A stretch of DNA of 64,000 nt. Source: Anaerobium acetethylicum (lineage in GTDB: Bacteria; Bacillota; Clostridia; Lachnospirales; Lachnospiraceae). The stretch is from contig NZ_FMKA01000002.1 of the NCBI RefSeq assembly GCF_900096945.1, positions 186,001 through 250,000 on the forward strand. Reading direction: 5' to 3'. Position numbers and translations under genes: made by a program. The notes under the pieces were generated by a model. That model was not told the origin of the DNA, did not search any database, and saw only the letters and a list, made by a program, of their open reading frames with translations. This document shows, piece by piece, positions 53,726-62,300 of this stretch; position 1 is the stretch's first letter; each line of letters opens with the position of its first letter.

Positions 53726-53768
53726 AGGAGTAGCATTTTTTTGCACAAAAAAATGCTACTCCTTTTTT
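53726..53768 (+). terminator. Terminator of the sensor operon
   Basis: AGGAGTAGCATTTTTTTG and its complement form an 18-bp stem with a tiny loop, followed by TTTTT. Confidence 0.9.
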
Positions 53769-53884
53769 GTCGTGTGGAACCCGGGATGAAAATGTGCAGA
53801 TAGTGACAATCTATTCCTATTTCCCCCGTGATATATTTTACATGTAATAAATAACGGAACGCAAAGAAAAGGGAGGATTTAGTT

Positions 53885-54994
53885 ATGAAAAGAAGTATCA
53901 GGAAAGTGTTATCTCTGTGTGTTGCAATGGTAATGGTATTTTCATTAGCAGCCTGCGGAAGCAGCAAAACAGACAATACCTCATCAGACGGATCGGCATC
54001 AACGGAAGCAGGCAAGAAAATCGGTGTTGCCATGCCTACCAAAGATTTGCAGCGCTGGAACCAGGATGGCGCCAATATGAAGAGCGAACTGGAAGCAGCA
54101 GGATATAAAGTAGATTTACAGTATGCAAATAATGAAATCGCAACACAGGTCTCACAGATTGAAAACATGATTACTGCAGGATGTGAAACTCTTGTCATAG
54201 CAGCAATTGACGGAAGCGCTTTAGGAACCGTTCTTGCACAGGCAAAAGATGCAGAAATCCAGGTTATTGCATATGACCGCCTGATTATGGAAAGCGATGC
54301 AGTATCCTATTATGCTACATTTGATAACTATATGGTCGGAACGATACAGGGAACATTTATCCGTGATGCGCTTGATTTAGAGAATGCGGAAGGCCCTTTC
54401 AATATCGAACTCTTCACAGGATCATCTGATGATAACAATGCACGTTTCTTCTTTGGAGGAGCGATCGACATTCTTCAGGAATACATCGACAGCGGGAAAT
54501 TAGTAGTAGTTTCAGGACAGACAGAATTTGAAGAAGTGGCAACACCAAACTGGTCAACTGAAGAAGCGCAGAAGCGTATGGATAATATCATTACAGCATA
54601 TTATGCAGACGGAGAAAAGCTGGATGCAGTTCTCTCATCAAACGATTCCGTTGCAAACGGAATCACAAATTCACTTGTGAGTGCCGGATACACAGGCGAA
54701 GACTTCCCGGTACTGACTGGACAGGATTGCGACATCACATCAGTAAAGAATATCTTAGCAGGAAAACAGTCTATGTCGATCTTTAAGGATACCCGTACTT
54801 TAGCAAGCCAGGTTGTAAAAATGGTGGATGCGATCATGCAGGGAACTGAAGTGCCTGTAAATGACACTGAGTCTTATGACAACGGAACGGGAATTATCCC
54901 TACATTCCTTTGTGAACCAGTATTCGCGGATAAAGATAATTACAAAGAACTTTTAATCGATTCAGGATACTACACGGAAGACAAGTTAAAATAG
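53885..54994 (+). CDS. chvE: Multiple-monosaccharide ABC transporter substrate-binding lipoprotein (ChvE type)
   Basis: The lipoprotein signal ends in FSLAAC. The fold is Peripla_BP_4 of the ChvE/MglB-like group: IGVAMPTKDLQRWNQDG, AYDRLIMESDAVSYYATFDN, FTGSSDDNNARFFFGGA, LTGQDCDITSVKNI. ChvE-type proteins bind several aldoses (xylose, arabinose, glucose, galactose). It has a strong GGGAGG site and its own promoter region (TATATT at 53832-53837, no clear -35), consistent with activation by the YesN protein. A GC hairpin separates it from the ATPase gene, favouring excess binding protein. Confidence 0.92.
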   Translation: MKRSIRKVLSLCVAMVMVFSLAACGSSKTDNTSSDGSASTEAGKKIGVAMPTKDLQRWNQDGANMKSELEAAGYKVDLQYANNEIATQVSQIENMITAGCETLVIAAIDGSALGTVLAQAKDAEIQVIAYDRLIMESDAVSYYATFDNYMVGTIQGTFIRDALDLENAEGPFNIELFTGSSDDNNARFFFGGAIDILQEYIDSGKLVVVSGQTEFEEVATPNWSTEEAQKRMDNIITAYYADGEKLDAVLSSNDSVANGITNSLVSAGYTGEDFPVLTGQDCDITSVKNILAGKQSMSIFKDTRTLASQVVKMVDAIMQGTEVPVNDTESYDNGTGIIPTFLCEPVFADKDNYKELLIDSGYYTEDKLK

Positions 54995-55002
54995 CAGGTC
55001 CG

Positions 55003-55027
55003 GGGCGGGTGATATCATTGCCCGCCC
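55003..55027 (+). other. Intercistronic hairpin between chvE and mmsA
   Basis: GGGCGGG pairs with CCCGCCC around TGATATCATTG. There is no T-run. Such hairpins after binding-protein genes commonly protect the upstream mRNA. Confidence 0.55.
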
Positions 55028-55111
55028 AAGTGTCTTCGCACTCAGAATCGATGGCTATGGGAGTTAAAAATGGCGAGGCCGCTTTGTTAAAGGCATGAAG
55101 GAGGAATTGGA

Positions 55112-56650
55112 TTGGCTGAATTGTTATTGGAAATGAAAAATATTACGAAGCTTTTTCCGGGCGTACGTGCCCTGGATAATGTGAATCTCAAGGTGGAAAA
55201 AGGAGAAATCCACGCCCTGGTCGGGGAAAACGGAGCAGGCAAATCCACGCTGATGAATGTCCTGAGCGGAATATACCCCTTTGGCAGCTACGAAGGCGAG
55301 ATTTTCTACAACGGAGAGCTGTGCAGGTTTAAGGAAATCAATGACAGCGAAGAAAAGGGAATTGTAATCATACATCAGGAACTGGCGCTGGTACCGTATA
55401 TGACAATCGGTGAAAATATGTTTCTTGGCAATGAACGAGGACGAAAGGCCGCAATAGACTGGAATGAAACATATGCGAAGGCAGACGGACTGCTGAAGAC
55501 AGTAGGGCTTAATGAATCTTCACGTACACTGATCAAGGACATCGGGGTCGGAAAGCAGCAGATGGTCGAGATTGCAAAGGCGCTTGCCAAGAATGTAAAA
55601 CTGCTGATACTCGATGAACCGACGGCTTCCCTGAATGAAACAGATTCGAAACAGCTGCTGGACCTGCTTCTGGAATTCAAGAAGTCAGGAATGACATCAA
55701 TCATAATATCGCATAAACTGAATGAAATCTCCTATGTGGCGGATAAGATAACGGTTATCCGTGACGGTTCGACAATAGAGACGCTTGACAAGAAAACGGA
55801 TGATTTCAGTGAAGAAAGAATCATCAAAGGAATGGTTGGCCGTGATCTGGTAGACCGATTCCCGAAACGTGAAAAGAAAAATATCGGAAAAATCAATCTT
55901 GAAGTAGAAAACTGGACTGTTTACCATCCTTTATACAGCGACCGCAAGGTGGTAGATCATGTATCCATCAATGTGCGCAAGGGCGAAGTGGTCGGGATAT
56001 CCGGACTTATGGGTGCCGGCAGGACTGAACTTGCAATGAGCATATTCGGCAGGAGTTATGGCACCAACATCAGTGGTACTTTGAAAATCAACGGTGAGAC
56101 TGTCAATTTGAAAAATGCGCAGCAGGCCATAGAAAAGAAACTGGCATATGTTACGGAGGACAGAAAAGGAAACGGGCTCATACTTTCCAATTCCATCCGC
56201 ATCAACACGACTCTGGCAAAAATGGACAAAATCAGTCATTATAATATAATCGACAGGGATCTTGAAATAAAAGTCGCAAATGAATACAAGGAAAAACTGA
56301 GGACAAAATGTCCTTCCATAGAGCAGAAGGTAGGCAATCTGAGTGGCGGAAACCAGCAGAAGGTGCTGCTGAGCAAATGGATGTTTGCAGATCCGGATGT
56401 CATCATCCTGGACGAGCCGACCCGAGGCATAGACGTGGGTGCTAAGTATGAAATCTACTGCATCATCAACAGGCTGGTGGCAGAAGGGAAATCGGTCATT
56501 ATGATTTCTTCGGAGCTTCCGGAAGTACTGGGAATGTGCGACCGCATCTACATCATGAACGAAGGCAGGATAGCAGGGGAGCTCAGCCAGGCTGAAGCGA
56601 CCCAGGAATCTATCATGCAGCATATCATTAAATCAGGCAAAGGAGAGTAA
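55112..56650 (+). CDS. mmsA: Multiple-monosaccharide ABC transporter ATPase (two ABC domains)
   Basis: This 512-residue tandem ATPase has the first Walker [10 protein letters not shown] with [11 protein letters not shown] and a second, naturally degenerate Walker [10 protein letters not shown] with LSGGNQQKV and [12 protein letters not shown]. This is the XylG/MglA/GguA layout. It powers uptake of the sugar bound by ChvE. The start is TTG with AGGAGG 7 nt upstream. Confidence 0.94.
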   Translation: MAELLLEMKNITKLFPGVRALDNVNLKVEKGEIHALVGENGAGKSTLMNVLSGIYPFGSYEGEIFYNGELCRFKEINDSEEKGIVIIHQELALVPYMTIGENMFLGNERGRKAAIDWNETYAKADGLLKTVGLNESSRTLIKDIGVGKQQMVEIAKALAKNVKLLILDEPTASLNETDSKQLLDLLLEFKKSGMTSIIISHKLNEISYVADKITVIRDGSTIETLDKKTDDFSEERIIKGMVGRDLVDRFPKREKKNIGKINLEVENWTVYHPLYSDRKVVDHVSINVRKGEVVGISGLMGAGRTELAMSIFGRSYGTNISGTLKINGETVNLKNAQQAIEKKLAYVTEDRKGNGLILSNSIRINTTLAKMDKISHYNIIDRDLEIKVANEYKEKLRTKCPSIEQKVGNLSGGNQQKVLLSKWMFADPDVIILDEPTRGIDVGAKYEIYCIINRLVAEGKSVIMISSELPEVLGMCDRIYIMNEGRIAGELSQAEATQESIMQHIIKSGKGE

Positions 56651-56651
56651 A

Positions 56652-57809
56652 ATGAATAAAACAATAGAACTACTTAAAAAGAATACCATGCTGATTGCAC
56701 TGGTAATCGTAACCCTGTTTTTTGCAGCTACAACAGGCGGGACTCTGCTTGCACCCCAGAATATTGCGAATCTGATCGCACAGAACGGCTATGTCGTTAT
56801 TCTTGCAGTCGGCATGCTGCTGTGTATCCTCACCGGCGGAAACATTGACCTTTCGGTAGGATCGATCGTTGCCCTGGTAGGAGCACTGGCAGGACAGCTG
56901 ATCGTAAACCAGAAGGTAAACATCTATGTATCCATCCTTATTTGCCTCGTGGTAGGCCTTGCAATCGGCGCATGGCAGGGATTCTGGATTGCCTATGTCA
57001 GGATTCCGGCATTCATCGTAACCCTGGCCGGCATGCTTTTATGGCGCGGTGTCGCACTGATCATCCTGGACGGACTGACGATTTCACCTTTCCCGGACAA
57101 CTATCTGAACATCTTCAACAGTTTCGTTCCGGATCCTTTCGGCGGGGAAATCAATATCCTGTGCGTGGCAGTGGGCGTTGGAATCAGCATACTCTACGTG
57201 GTGCTTCAGCTTGTTGACAGGGCGAAAAAATCGAAAAAGGGATACGAAATGGAGAGTATTGCGGCAATGGCAGTAAAATCTGTGCTGATCTGTGCCGTGA
57301 TCATCGTATTGGCTTATATGCTTGCACAATATAAAGGAATCCCGGCAATTCTGATCCTGCTTACTGTCATCGTTCTGGCATATGCATATTATACTTCAAG
57401 GACTGTTCCCGGGCGTCATTTCTATGCGCTTGGCGGAAATGAAAAAGCAGCAAAGCTGAGCGGTATTCATACCGACCGGGTTTTATTTACAGCATATGTG
57501 AATATGGCACTGTTGAGCGCGGTTGCTGCAATGGCCTGCGTTGCGAGATTCAATTCCGCAGCTCCGACAGCAGGGCAGAACTATGAAATGGACGCAATCG
57601 CATCATGCTATATCGGCGGCGTTTCCGCATACGGCGGAATCGGTACAGTACAGGGTGCTGTTATCGGTGCCATCTTCATGGGCGTACTGAATAACGGTAT
57701 GTCAATTATGGGTATCGACGCAAATGTACAGAAGGCAGTAAAAGGTCTTGTGCTTCTGGCAGCAGTTGCATTTGATGTCATCTCCAAAAAGAGAGCAAAG
57801 ACAGCCTGA
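56652..57809 (+). CDS. mmsB: Multiple-monosaccharide ABC transporter permease
   Basis: This 385-residue BPD_transp_2 permease has about ten hydrophobic spans, with LCILTGGNIDLSVGSIVALVG and GVSAYGGIGTVQGAVIGAIF as family motifs. The extra central loop and spans are typical of the GguB/XylH group. It begins 1 bp after mmsA with AAAGGAGAG upstream. It completes the importer. Confidence 0.94.
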   Translation: MNKTIELLKKNTMLIALVIVTLFFAATTGGTLLAPQNIANLIAQNGYVVILAVGMLLCILTGGNIDLSVGSIVALVGALAGQLIVNQKVNIYVSILICLVVGLAIGAWQGFWIAYVRIPAFIVTLAGMLLWRGVALIILDGLTISPFPDNYLNIFNSFVPDPFGGEINILCVAVGVGISILYVVLQLVDRAKKSKKGYEMESIAAMAVKSVLICAVIIVLAYMLAQYKGIPAILILLTVIVLAYAYYTSRTVPGRHFYALGGNEKAAKLSGIHTDRVLFTAYVNMALLSAVAAMACVARFNSAAPTAGQNYEMDAIASCYIGGVSAYGGIGTVQGAVIGAIFMGVLNNGMSIMGIDANVQKAVKGLVLLAAVAFDVISKKRAKTA

Positions 57810-57879
57810 CGGGAAACAGGCAGTGCATGAACGGCAGATATACAAGGGGAAAATGTAAAAAAACATATCAGTTATAAAC

Positions 57880-57913
57880 GAAAACGGCCAGGAAAAACTT
57901 CCTGACCGTTTTC
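57880..57913 (+). terminator. Hairpin terminator of the importer operon
   Basis: GAAAACGGCCAGGAA pairs with TTCCTGACCGTTTTC (one mismatch) around AAAC; only a short T-run. Confidence 0.65.
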
Positions 57914-57953
57914 CGATTGACATAAATAATCCTGAATTATATAATATGGTCTA

Positions 57954-58105
57954 GTAAACCGGAATCCGATTAGCATATGAGCTGGCACTCGTGGGATCCT
58001 GGTTCTGCAATTTTTATGCATTACGAAGTACTGTTGGAGACAGAGTCCTGAACAGGTGCCGTGTGCATCATATGTGACTATAAGGACATAGTCCGGAACA
58101 GTTAC
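57954..58105 (+). repeat. Dispersed intergenic repeat, family E2 (copy c, composite)
   Basis: The segment contains GAGTCCTGAACAGG and then CATAGTCCGGAACAGTTAC, i.e. two E2-like right ends in a row, and the central ATTTTTATGC. It fills most of the ~400-bp gap between mmsB and the ROK gene. Confidence 0.5.
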
Positions 58106-58218
58106 TAAAATCTGTATAAACAGCTCGCATAGACCGGAAACCGTATGGTGGATGGTGCGATATCAAAAGACAAGCAGCGTGGCGGGTCTGGCAGCCGATT
58201 TCGCGCGGAGAGGTATAT

Positions 58219-59355
58219 ATGGCATATAATACTAAAAAATTATCCAACCAGGAATTGAGACAAATAAATAAAAATGTGATATTCAGATATCTGTATGATA
58301 ACGACTGCGTATCAAAACAGGATATTTCAACTGCCCTTTCATTAAGCATGCCGACCGTCAATCAGAACATCAAGGAACTGACGGAGGACGGCCTGGTTGT
58401 GGCAGCCGGCAATTTCGAATCCACAGGCGGCAGGAAGGCGGTAGCCATCACATACAACAAAAGCGCAGTATTCTCAGTGGGGATTGCAATAACCATGAAC
58501 AACATCAGGATTGTGGTTGTGGATCTTTCGGGGGAGCAGCTCTACTACAGGAAATATAAATGCGGGTTCGAAGTATCGGATTCCTATGCGGAGAAACTGA
58601 CAGGATATCTGAATGCCAGCATAGAGGAGTCAGGCGTCGACAGTACAAAAATACTGGGCGTGGGCATTTCGGTTCCGGGCATTATTGAGAACGAGAAGGA
58701 CTTCATCATAAAAATAGCCCCTTCCCTGCATGCTAAAAACCAGCCGCTTACCTATATCACTGAGAAAATAGAGTATGAGGTCATGGTAGATAACGATGCC
58801 TATCTGGGCGGAGTTGCCGAGCTGTGGAACGGAAAAAGCGAAAAGACCGTGGCTTATATTTATGTGGATAAGGGCGTCGGCGGGACTATTTTCATAGACA
58901 ATAAGCCATTCAAGGGCGAGAAGAATATGAGCGCCGAGTTCGGCCATATGGTGATACATCCCCATGGGAACAGGTGCAACTGTGGGAAAACGGGCTGCTT
59001 TGAAGCCTACATATCAACTGACAGGCTGTCTGAAGATCTCGGAATCAGCCTTGCTGAATTTTTCAAGAGGCTTGATGCAGGCGACGGGGAAGTAAAGGAG
59101 AGGTTTGAAAAATATCTGGATGACCTGTGTATCGGGCTGAGCAACATCAACACGATCCTGGATGCGGATGTGGTGCTCGGAGGAAGCATCGTGGAGTATA
59201 TAGACGATTACATCGGGGAAATCGACAGGAAACTGTCAGAGATGAATCCCTTTGAAAAGGACAGGTATTTCCATATTGCGAAAATCAAAAGGGCGAAAGC
59301 CAGCGCGATAGGCGCTGCCCTGTATTTCATCGAAAGATTTATTGAAAATATTTAA
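58219..59355 (+). CDS. ROK-family sugar-responsive repressor (XylR-like)
   Basis: The N-terminal winged helix (QDISTALSLSMPTVNQNIKE) precedes a ROK sugar-kinase-like domain with YVDKGVGGTIFI and the zinc site CNCGKTGCFEAY. At 378 residues it is a regulator rather than a short ROK kinase. It sits between the importer and the xylulokinase operon, whose promoter carries a palindrome just downstream of -10, a likely target. GGAGAGG precedes the ATG. Confidence 0.88.
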   Translation: MAYNTKKLSNQELRQINKNVIFRYLYDNDCVSKQDISTALSLSMPTVNQNIKELTEDGLVVAAGNFESTGGRKAVAITYNKSAVFSVGIAITMNNIRIVVVDLSGEQLYYRKYKCGFEVSDSYAEKLTGYLNASIEESGVDSTKILGVGISVPGIIENEKDFIIKIAPSLHAKNQPLTYITEKIEYEVMVDNDAYLGGVAELWNGKSEKTVAYIYVDKGVGGTIFIDNKPFKGEKNMSAEFGHMVIHPHGNRCNCGKTGCFEAYISTDRLSEDLGISLAEFFKRLDAGDGEVKERFEKYLDDLCIGLSNINTILDADVVLGGSIVEYIDDYIGEIDRKLSEMNPFEKDRYFHIAKIKRAKASAIGAALYFIERFIENI

Positions 59356-59377
59356 TACTGAACAGAAACCAGTTTTT

Positions 59378-59409
59378 GGGGGCGCATGTCATATGCGGCC
59401 TCTTTTTTT
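59378..59409 (+). terminator. Rho-independent terminator of the ROK gene
   Basis: GGGGGCGCAT pairs with ATGCGGCCTC (one mismatch, one G-U), followed by seven Ts. Confidence 0.75.
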
Positions 59410-59426
59410 CGGCCATAGGTGTGGAG

Positions 59427-59833
59427 TGTCAAAAGCCCCTATACAAAATGGTATGCGTCAATTTGCACAGTTTTCGACAATTCGGACGCGATGGAAAACA
59501 TGTTCATTCGCAGCGCGCTCTCGCTTAGATGAAGACGTAGTGGTACGTAGGGCTGCGCTTTCAGCGGTCCTATGTACTAATGGTTTGCCTGTTCAGTAAC
59601 CTAGTGACGCGAGGTGTTTTTATGCTGCTTTTGCATAAAAACCCGAGTTCGGCGTGCGCCAAATTGCAGTTCTTGCAATTTGTGTGCATCATATGTAACT
59701 ATGAAGGACGTAGTCCGGAATAGTTACCAACGTCTTCATAAAGCTGCTCATTGAACCATGTTTTCCATCGCTGTGCTGTAGCTGGCGAATGTGCAAATTA
59801 ACTAAGCCGAAGGTTACAAGAGGGCTTTTGACA
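59427..59833 (+). repeat. Fold-back repeat family E1 (copy C), full length with nested E2 insert
   Basis: Perfect 12-bp terminal inverted repeats TGTCAAAAGCCC / GGGCTTTTGACA bound 407 bp. Both arms also share CATGTTTTCCATCGC and TTTGCACA. The central loop, intact in copy B, is broken here by an E2 element (59596-59727, ending GTCCGGAATAGTTAC) with TAC on both sides. It fills most of 59410-59893. Confidence 0.78.
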
Positions 59834-59893
59834 TGCTGATCTTCATAGGAAAGATCTTTGAGAAAAACCCTCCAAAAAATATCAGAAAACAGA

Positions 59894-59922
59894 TTGACAT
59901 TCAGACAAAATCTATATATAAT
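59894..59922 (+). promoter_or_regulatory. Consensus promoter of the xylB operon
   Basis: TTGACA, exactly 17 nt, TATAAT: a perfect sigma-A consensus, so the operon must be held by a repressor or roadblock. Confidence 0.88.
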
Positions 59923-59937
59923 AACTTACAGAAAGAG

Positions 59938-59949
59938 CTTTTGCAAAAG
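59938..59949 (+). promoter_or_regulatory. Candidate operator CTTTTGCAAAAG
   Basis: A perfect 12-bp palindrome starts 16 bp after the -10 hexamer, i.e. at about +10. It could bind the ROK protein or CcpA; neither is proven. Confidence 0.45.
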
Positions 59950-60068
59950 ATGTTTTGTAAAGTTTTTTGATGGGTATGACAGCACGATAAAAGTGGTCAG
60001 GAAAACAGGATGAAAAGCAGCCATAAAAATGAATTTTCAAATCAAGAATAGAAAAGGAGTATGGGTAT

Positions 60069-61592
60069 ATGAATTATCTGATTGGTATCGATATAGGAAC
60101 ATCTGCTACAAAGACAGTCCTGTTCGATGAAAAGGGTGCGGTAATTGCATCGGCTTCCCAGGAATATCCACTGTACCAGCCAAAGAACGGCTGGGCTGAA
60201 CAGAAGCCTGAAGACTGGAAGGAGGCTTCCCTGGAAACTCTGAGCCGGGTTGTCAGGGAATCTGGCGTAAAGGCAGAGGACATAAAAGGAATCGGCCTTT
60301 CAGGCCAGATGCACGGTCTCGTAATGCTGGATGAGGCAGGAGAAGTGATCAGGCCATCAATCATCTGGTGCGATCAGAGGACTGCGGCAGAGGTGGAAGA
60401 CATGAACCGCCTGATCGGAAGGGAACGCCTGATTGAAATCACTGCGAACCCTGCATTGACAGGATGGACTGCAGCGAAGATCCTCTGGGTCAAGAAGAAC
60501 GAGCCTGAGAACTATGAAAGATGCAGACATATTTTACTTCCAAAGGATTACATCAGATATGTGCTGACAGGCGTATTTGCTACGGAAGTATCTGATGCAA
60601 GCGGAATGCAGCTTTTAGACGTGCCGAACAGATGCTGGTCAGATGAAGTCCTTCAGAAGCTTGATATAGACAGGAGCCTTCTGGCAGATGTTTATGAATC
60701 CTGTGAGGTCACTGGAAAGGTGCTTCCGGAGATTGCAGAGATGACTGGACTTTCTGTGGATACGGCAGTGGTCGGAGGCGCAGGCGACAATGCGGCAGCG
60801 GCTGTTGGAACCGGAATCGTAAGGGACGGAACGGCGTTTACCACAATCGGAACCTCCGGCGTGGTATTTGCCCACAGCAGCAAGGTGACGATCGATCCAA
60901 AAGGAAGGGTGCATACATGCTGCTGTGCAGTACCGGGCGCATGGCATGTAATGGGCGTTACCCAGGGCGCAGGCCTTTCCCTCAAGTGGTTCAGAGACAA
61001 CTTCTGCCAGGACTATATGGAAGAGGCAGATAAGCAGGGAGTGGATGTCTACGACCTGATGGGAAGGGATGCTGCCGAAAGGGAAATCGGAAGCAACAAG
61101 CTCATCTTCCTTCCTTACCTGATGGGAGAAAGAACTCCGCATCTTGATCCGGACTGCAGAGGCGTGTTCTTCGGACTGTCCGCAATCCATACAAAACCGG
61201 ATATGATCCGTTCCGTCATGGAGGGCGTGTCATTTTCCCTTAACGACTGCAATCATATACTGCAGGAGATGGGCATCAACGTGGAAAAAATGATGGCCTG
61301 CGGAGGCGGAGGAAAGAGCCCGCTGTGGAGACAGATGCTTGCAGATATGTACAGGTGTGAGGTGAATACCGTAAGGCAGACAGAAGGTCCGGCACTTGGT
61401 GCAGCAATACTTGCAGGAGTAGGAACCGGAATTTACGAAAGCGTGGAACAGGCATGTGATGCGCTGATATCCGGAGACAAGAAGAGCGAGCCTGTATCAG
61501 AACAGGCGGATGCATATGAAAAACTCTACGAAGTATACAAGGATCTCTATGTCGACTTAAAGGATTCATTCAAAAAACTGGCTAACATTTAA
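60069..61592 (+). CDS. xylB: Xylulokinase (FGGY family)
   Basis: This 507-residue sugar kinase phosphorylates D-xylulose, or a related ketopentose, for the pentose-phosphate pathway. IGIDIGTSATKTVLFD and GLSGQMHGLVMLD begin the first actin-like domain, IIWCDQRT lies in the substrate pocket, and GGAGDNAAAAVG holds the catalytic Asp. CGGGGKSPLWRQMLADM closes the ATP site. AAGGAG lies 9 nt before the ATG. It is followed 18 bp later by the DUF4867 gene. Confidence 0.93.
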   Translation: MNYLIGIDIGTSATKTVLFDEKGAVIASASQEYPLYQPKNGWAEQKPEDWKEASLETLSRVVRESGVKAEDIKGIGLSGQMHGLVMLDEAGEVIRPSIIWCDQRTAAEVEDMNRLIGRERLIEITANPALTGWTAAKILWVKKNEPENYERCRHILLPKDYIRYVLTGVFATEVSDASGMQLLDVPNRCWSDEVLQKLDIDRSLLADVYESCEVTGKVLPEIAEMTGLSVDTAVVGGAGDNAAAAVGTGIVRDGTAFTTIGTSGVVFAHSSKVTIDPKGRVHTCCCAVPGAWHVMGVTQGAGLSLKWFRDNFCQDYMEEADKQGVDVYDLMGRDAAEREIGSNKLIFLPYLMGERTPHLDPDCRGVFFGLSAIHTKPDMIRSVMEGVSFSLNDCNHILQEMGINVEKMMACGGGGKSPLWRQMLADMYRCEVNTVRQTEGPALGAAILAGVGTGIYESVEQACDALISGDKKSEPVSEQADAYEKLYEVYKDLYVDLKDSFKKLANI

Positions 61593-61610
61593 CATTTTGG
61601 AGGTATACAA

Positions 61611-62237
61611 ATGGCTTTAACAATAAAGAGCGTGGAAGACAGGGACTTCCGTAAATATGGAAGGATCGTAAAAGGATACGGGATCGCACAGCTTCTCCAG
61701 GCAATGGAAAGCACACCGGTTCCTGAAGATGTCATCTATACAGCTTCAGTCAGGGAAATGGAAGACACTGCTGATGCAGCCGGATTCAGGGATTTTGTTT
61801 TCGGCGGGATGCCAATCCAGATCGGATTCTGCAACGGGCATAACAATATGCTGAACGCCCTGGAATACCACAGGAATTCGGAAATAAACATCGCGGTTAC
61901 GGATATGGTCCTGCTCCTTGGAATGCAGCAGGATATGGAAGATGATTTCACCTATGATTCTGCGAAGGTCGAGGCCTTCCTGGTGCCGGCGGGAACTGCA
62001 GTTGAGCTGTATGGGACCACCCTTCACTATGCACCATGCGGCGTGGATGGAAAAGGCTTCAAGGGCATCGTCATTCTTCCGGAAGGAACCAATACAGAGC
62101 TGGAAGCAGTTCCAGAAAAAAACGGAGAAGATGCACTGCTGTTTGCAAAGAACAAGTGGCTGGTTGCACACCAGGAATCAGGTCTTGAGGCAGATGGAGC
62201 CTTTATCGGACTGAAAGGTGAGAACCTGAGCATATAA
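61611..62237 (+). CDS. DUF4867 family protein, probably cupin-like
   Basis: The family has no known function. This 208-residue protein is soluble, without signal or membrane segment. The middle (KVEAFLVPAGTAVELYGTTL, then HYAPCGVDG and GIVILPEGTN) looks like a double-stranded beta-helix (cupin) with a His that could bind metal. Encoded between a ketopentose kinase and an isomerase, it may act on the sugar itself, for example as mutarotase or an isomerase/epimerase. GGAGG lies 8 nt before the ATG. The fold and function are inference. Confidence 0.8.
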   Translation: MALTIKSVEDRDFRKYGRIVKGYGIAQLLQAMESTPVPEDVIYTASVREMEDTADAAGFRDFVFGGMPIQIGFCNGHNNMLNALEYHRNSEINIAVTDMVLLLGMQQDMEDDFTYDSAKVEAFLVPAGTAVELYGTTLHYAPCGVDGKGFKGIVILPEGTNTELEAVPEKNGEDALLFAKNKWLVAHQESGLEADGAFIGLKGENLSI

Positions 62238-62300
62238 AAGTTCAGAAAACGATATTAAAAAACAATTTTAATAATAGATAAAATATGGAGGTAACAGAAT

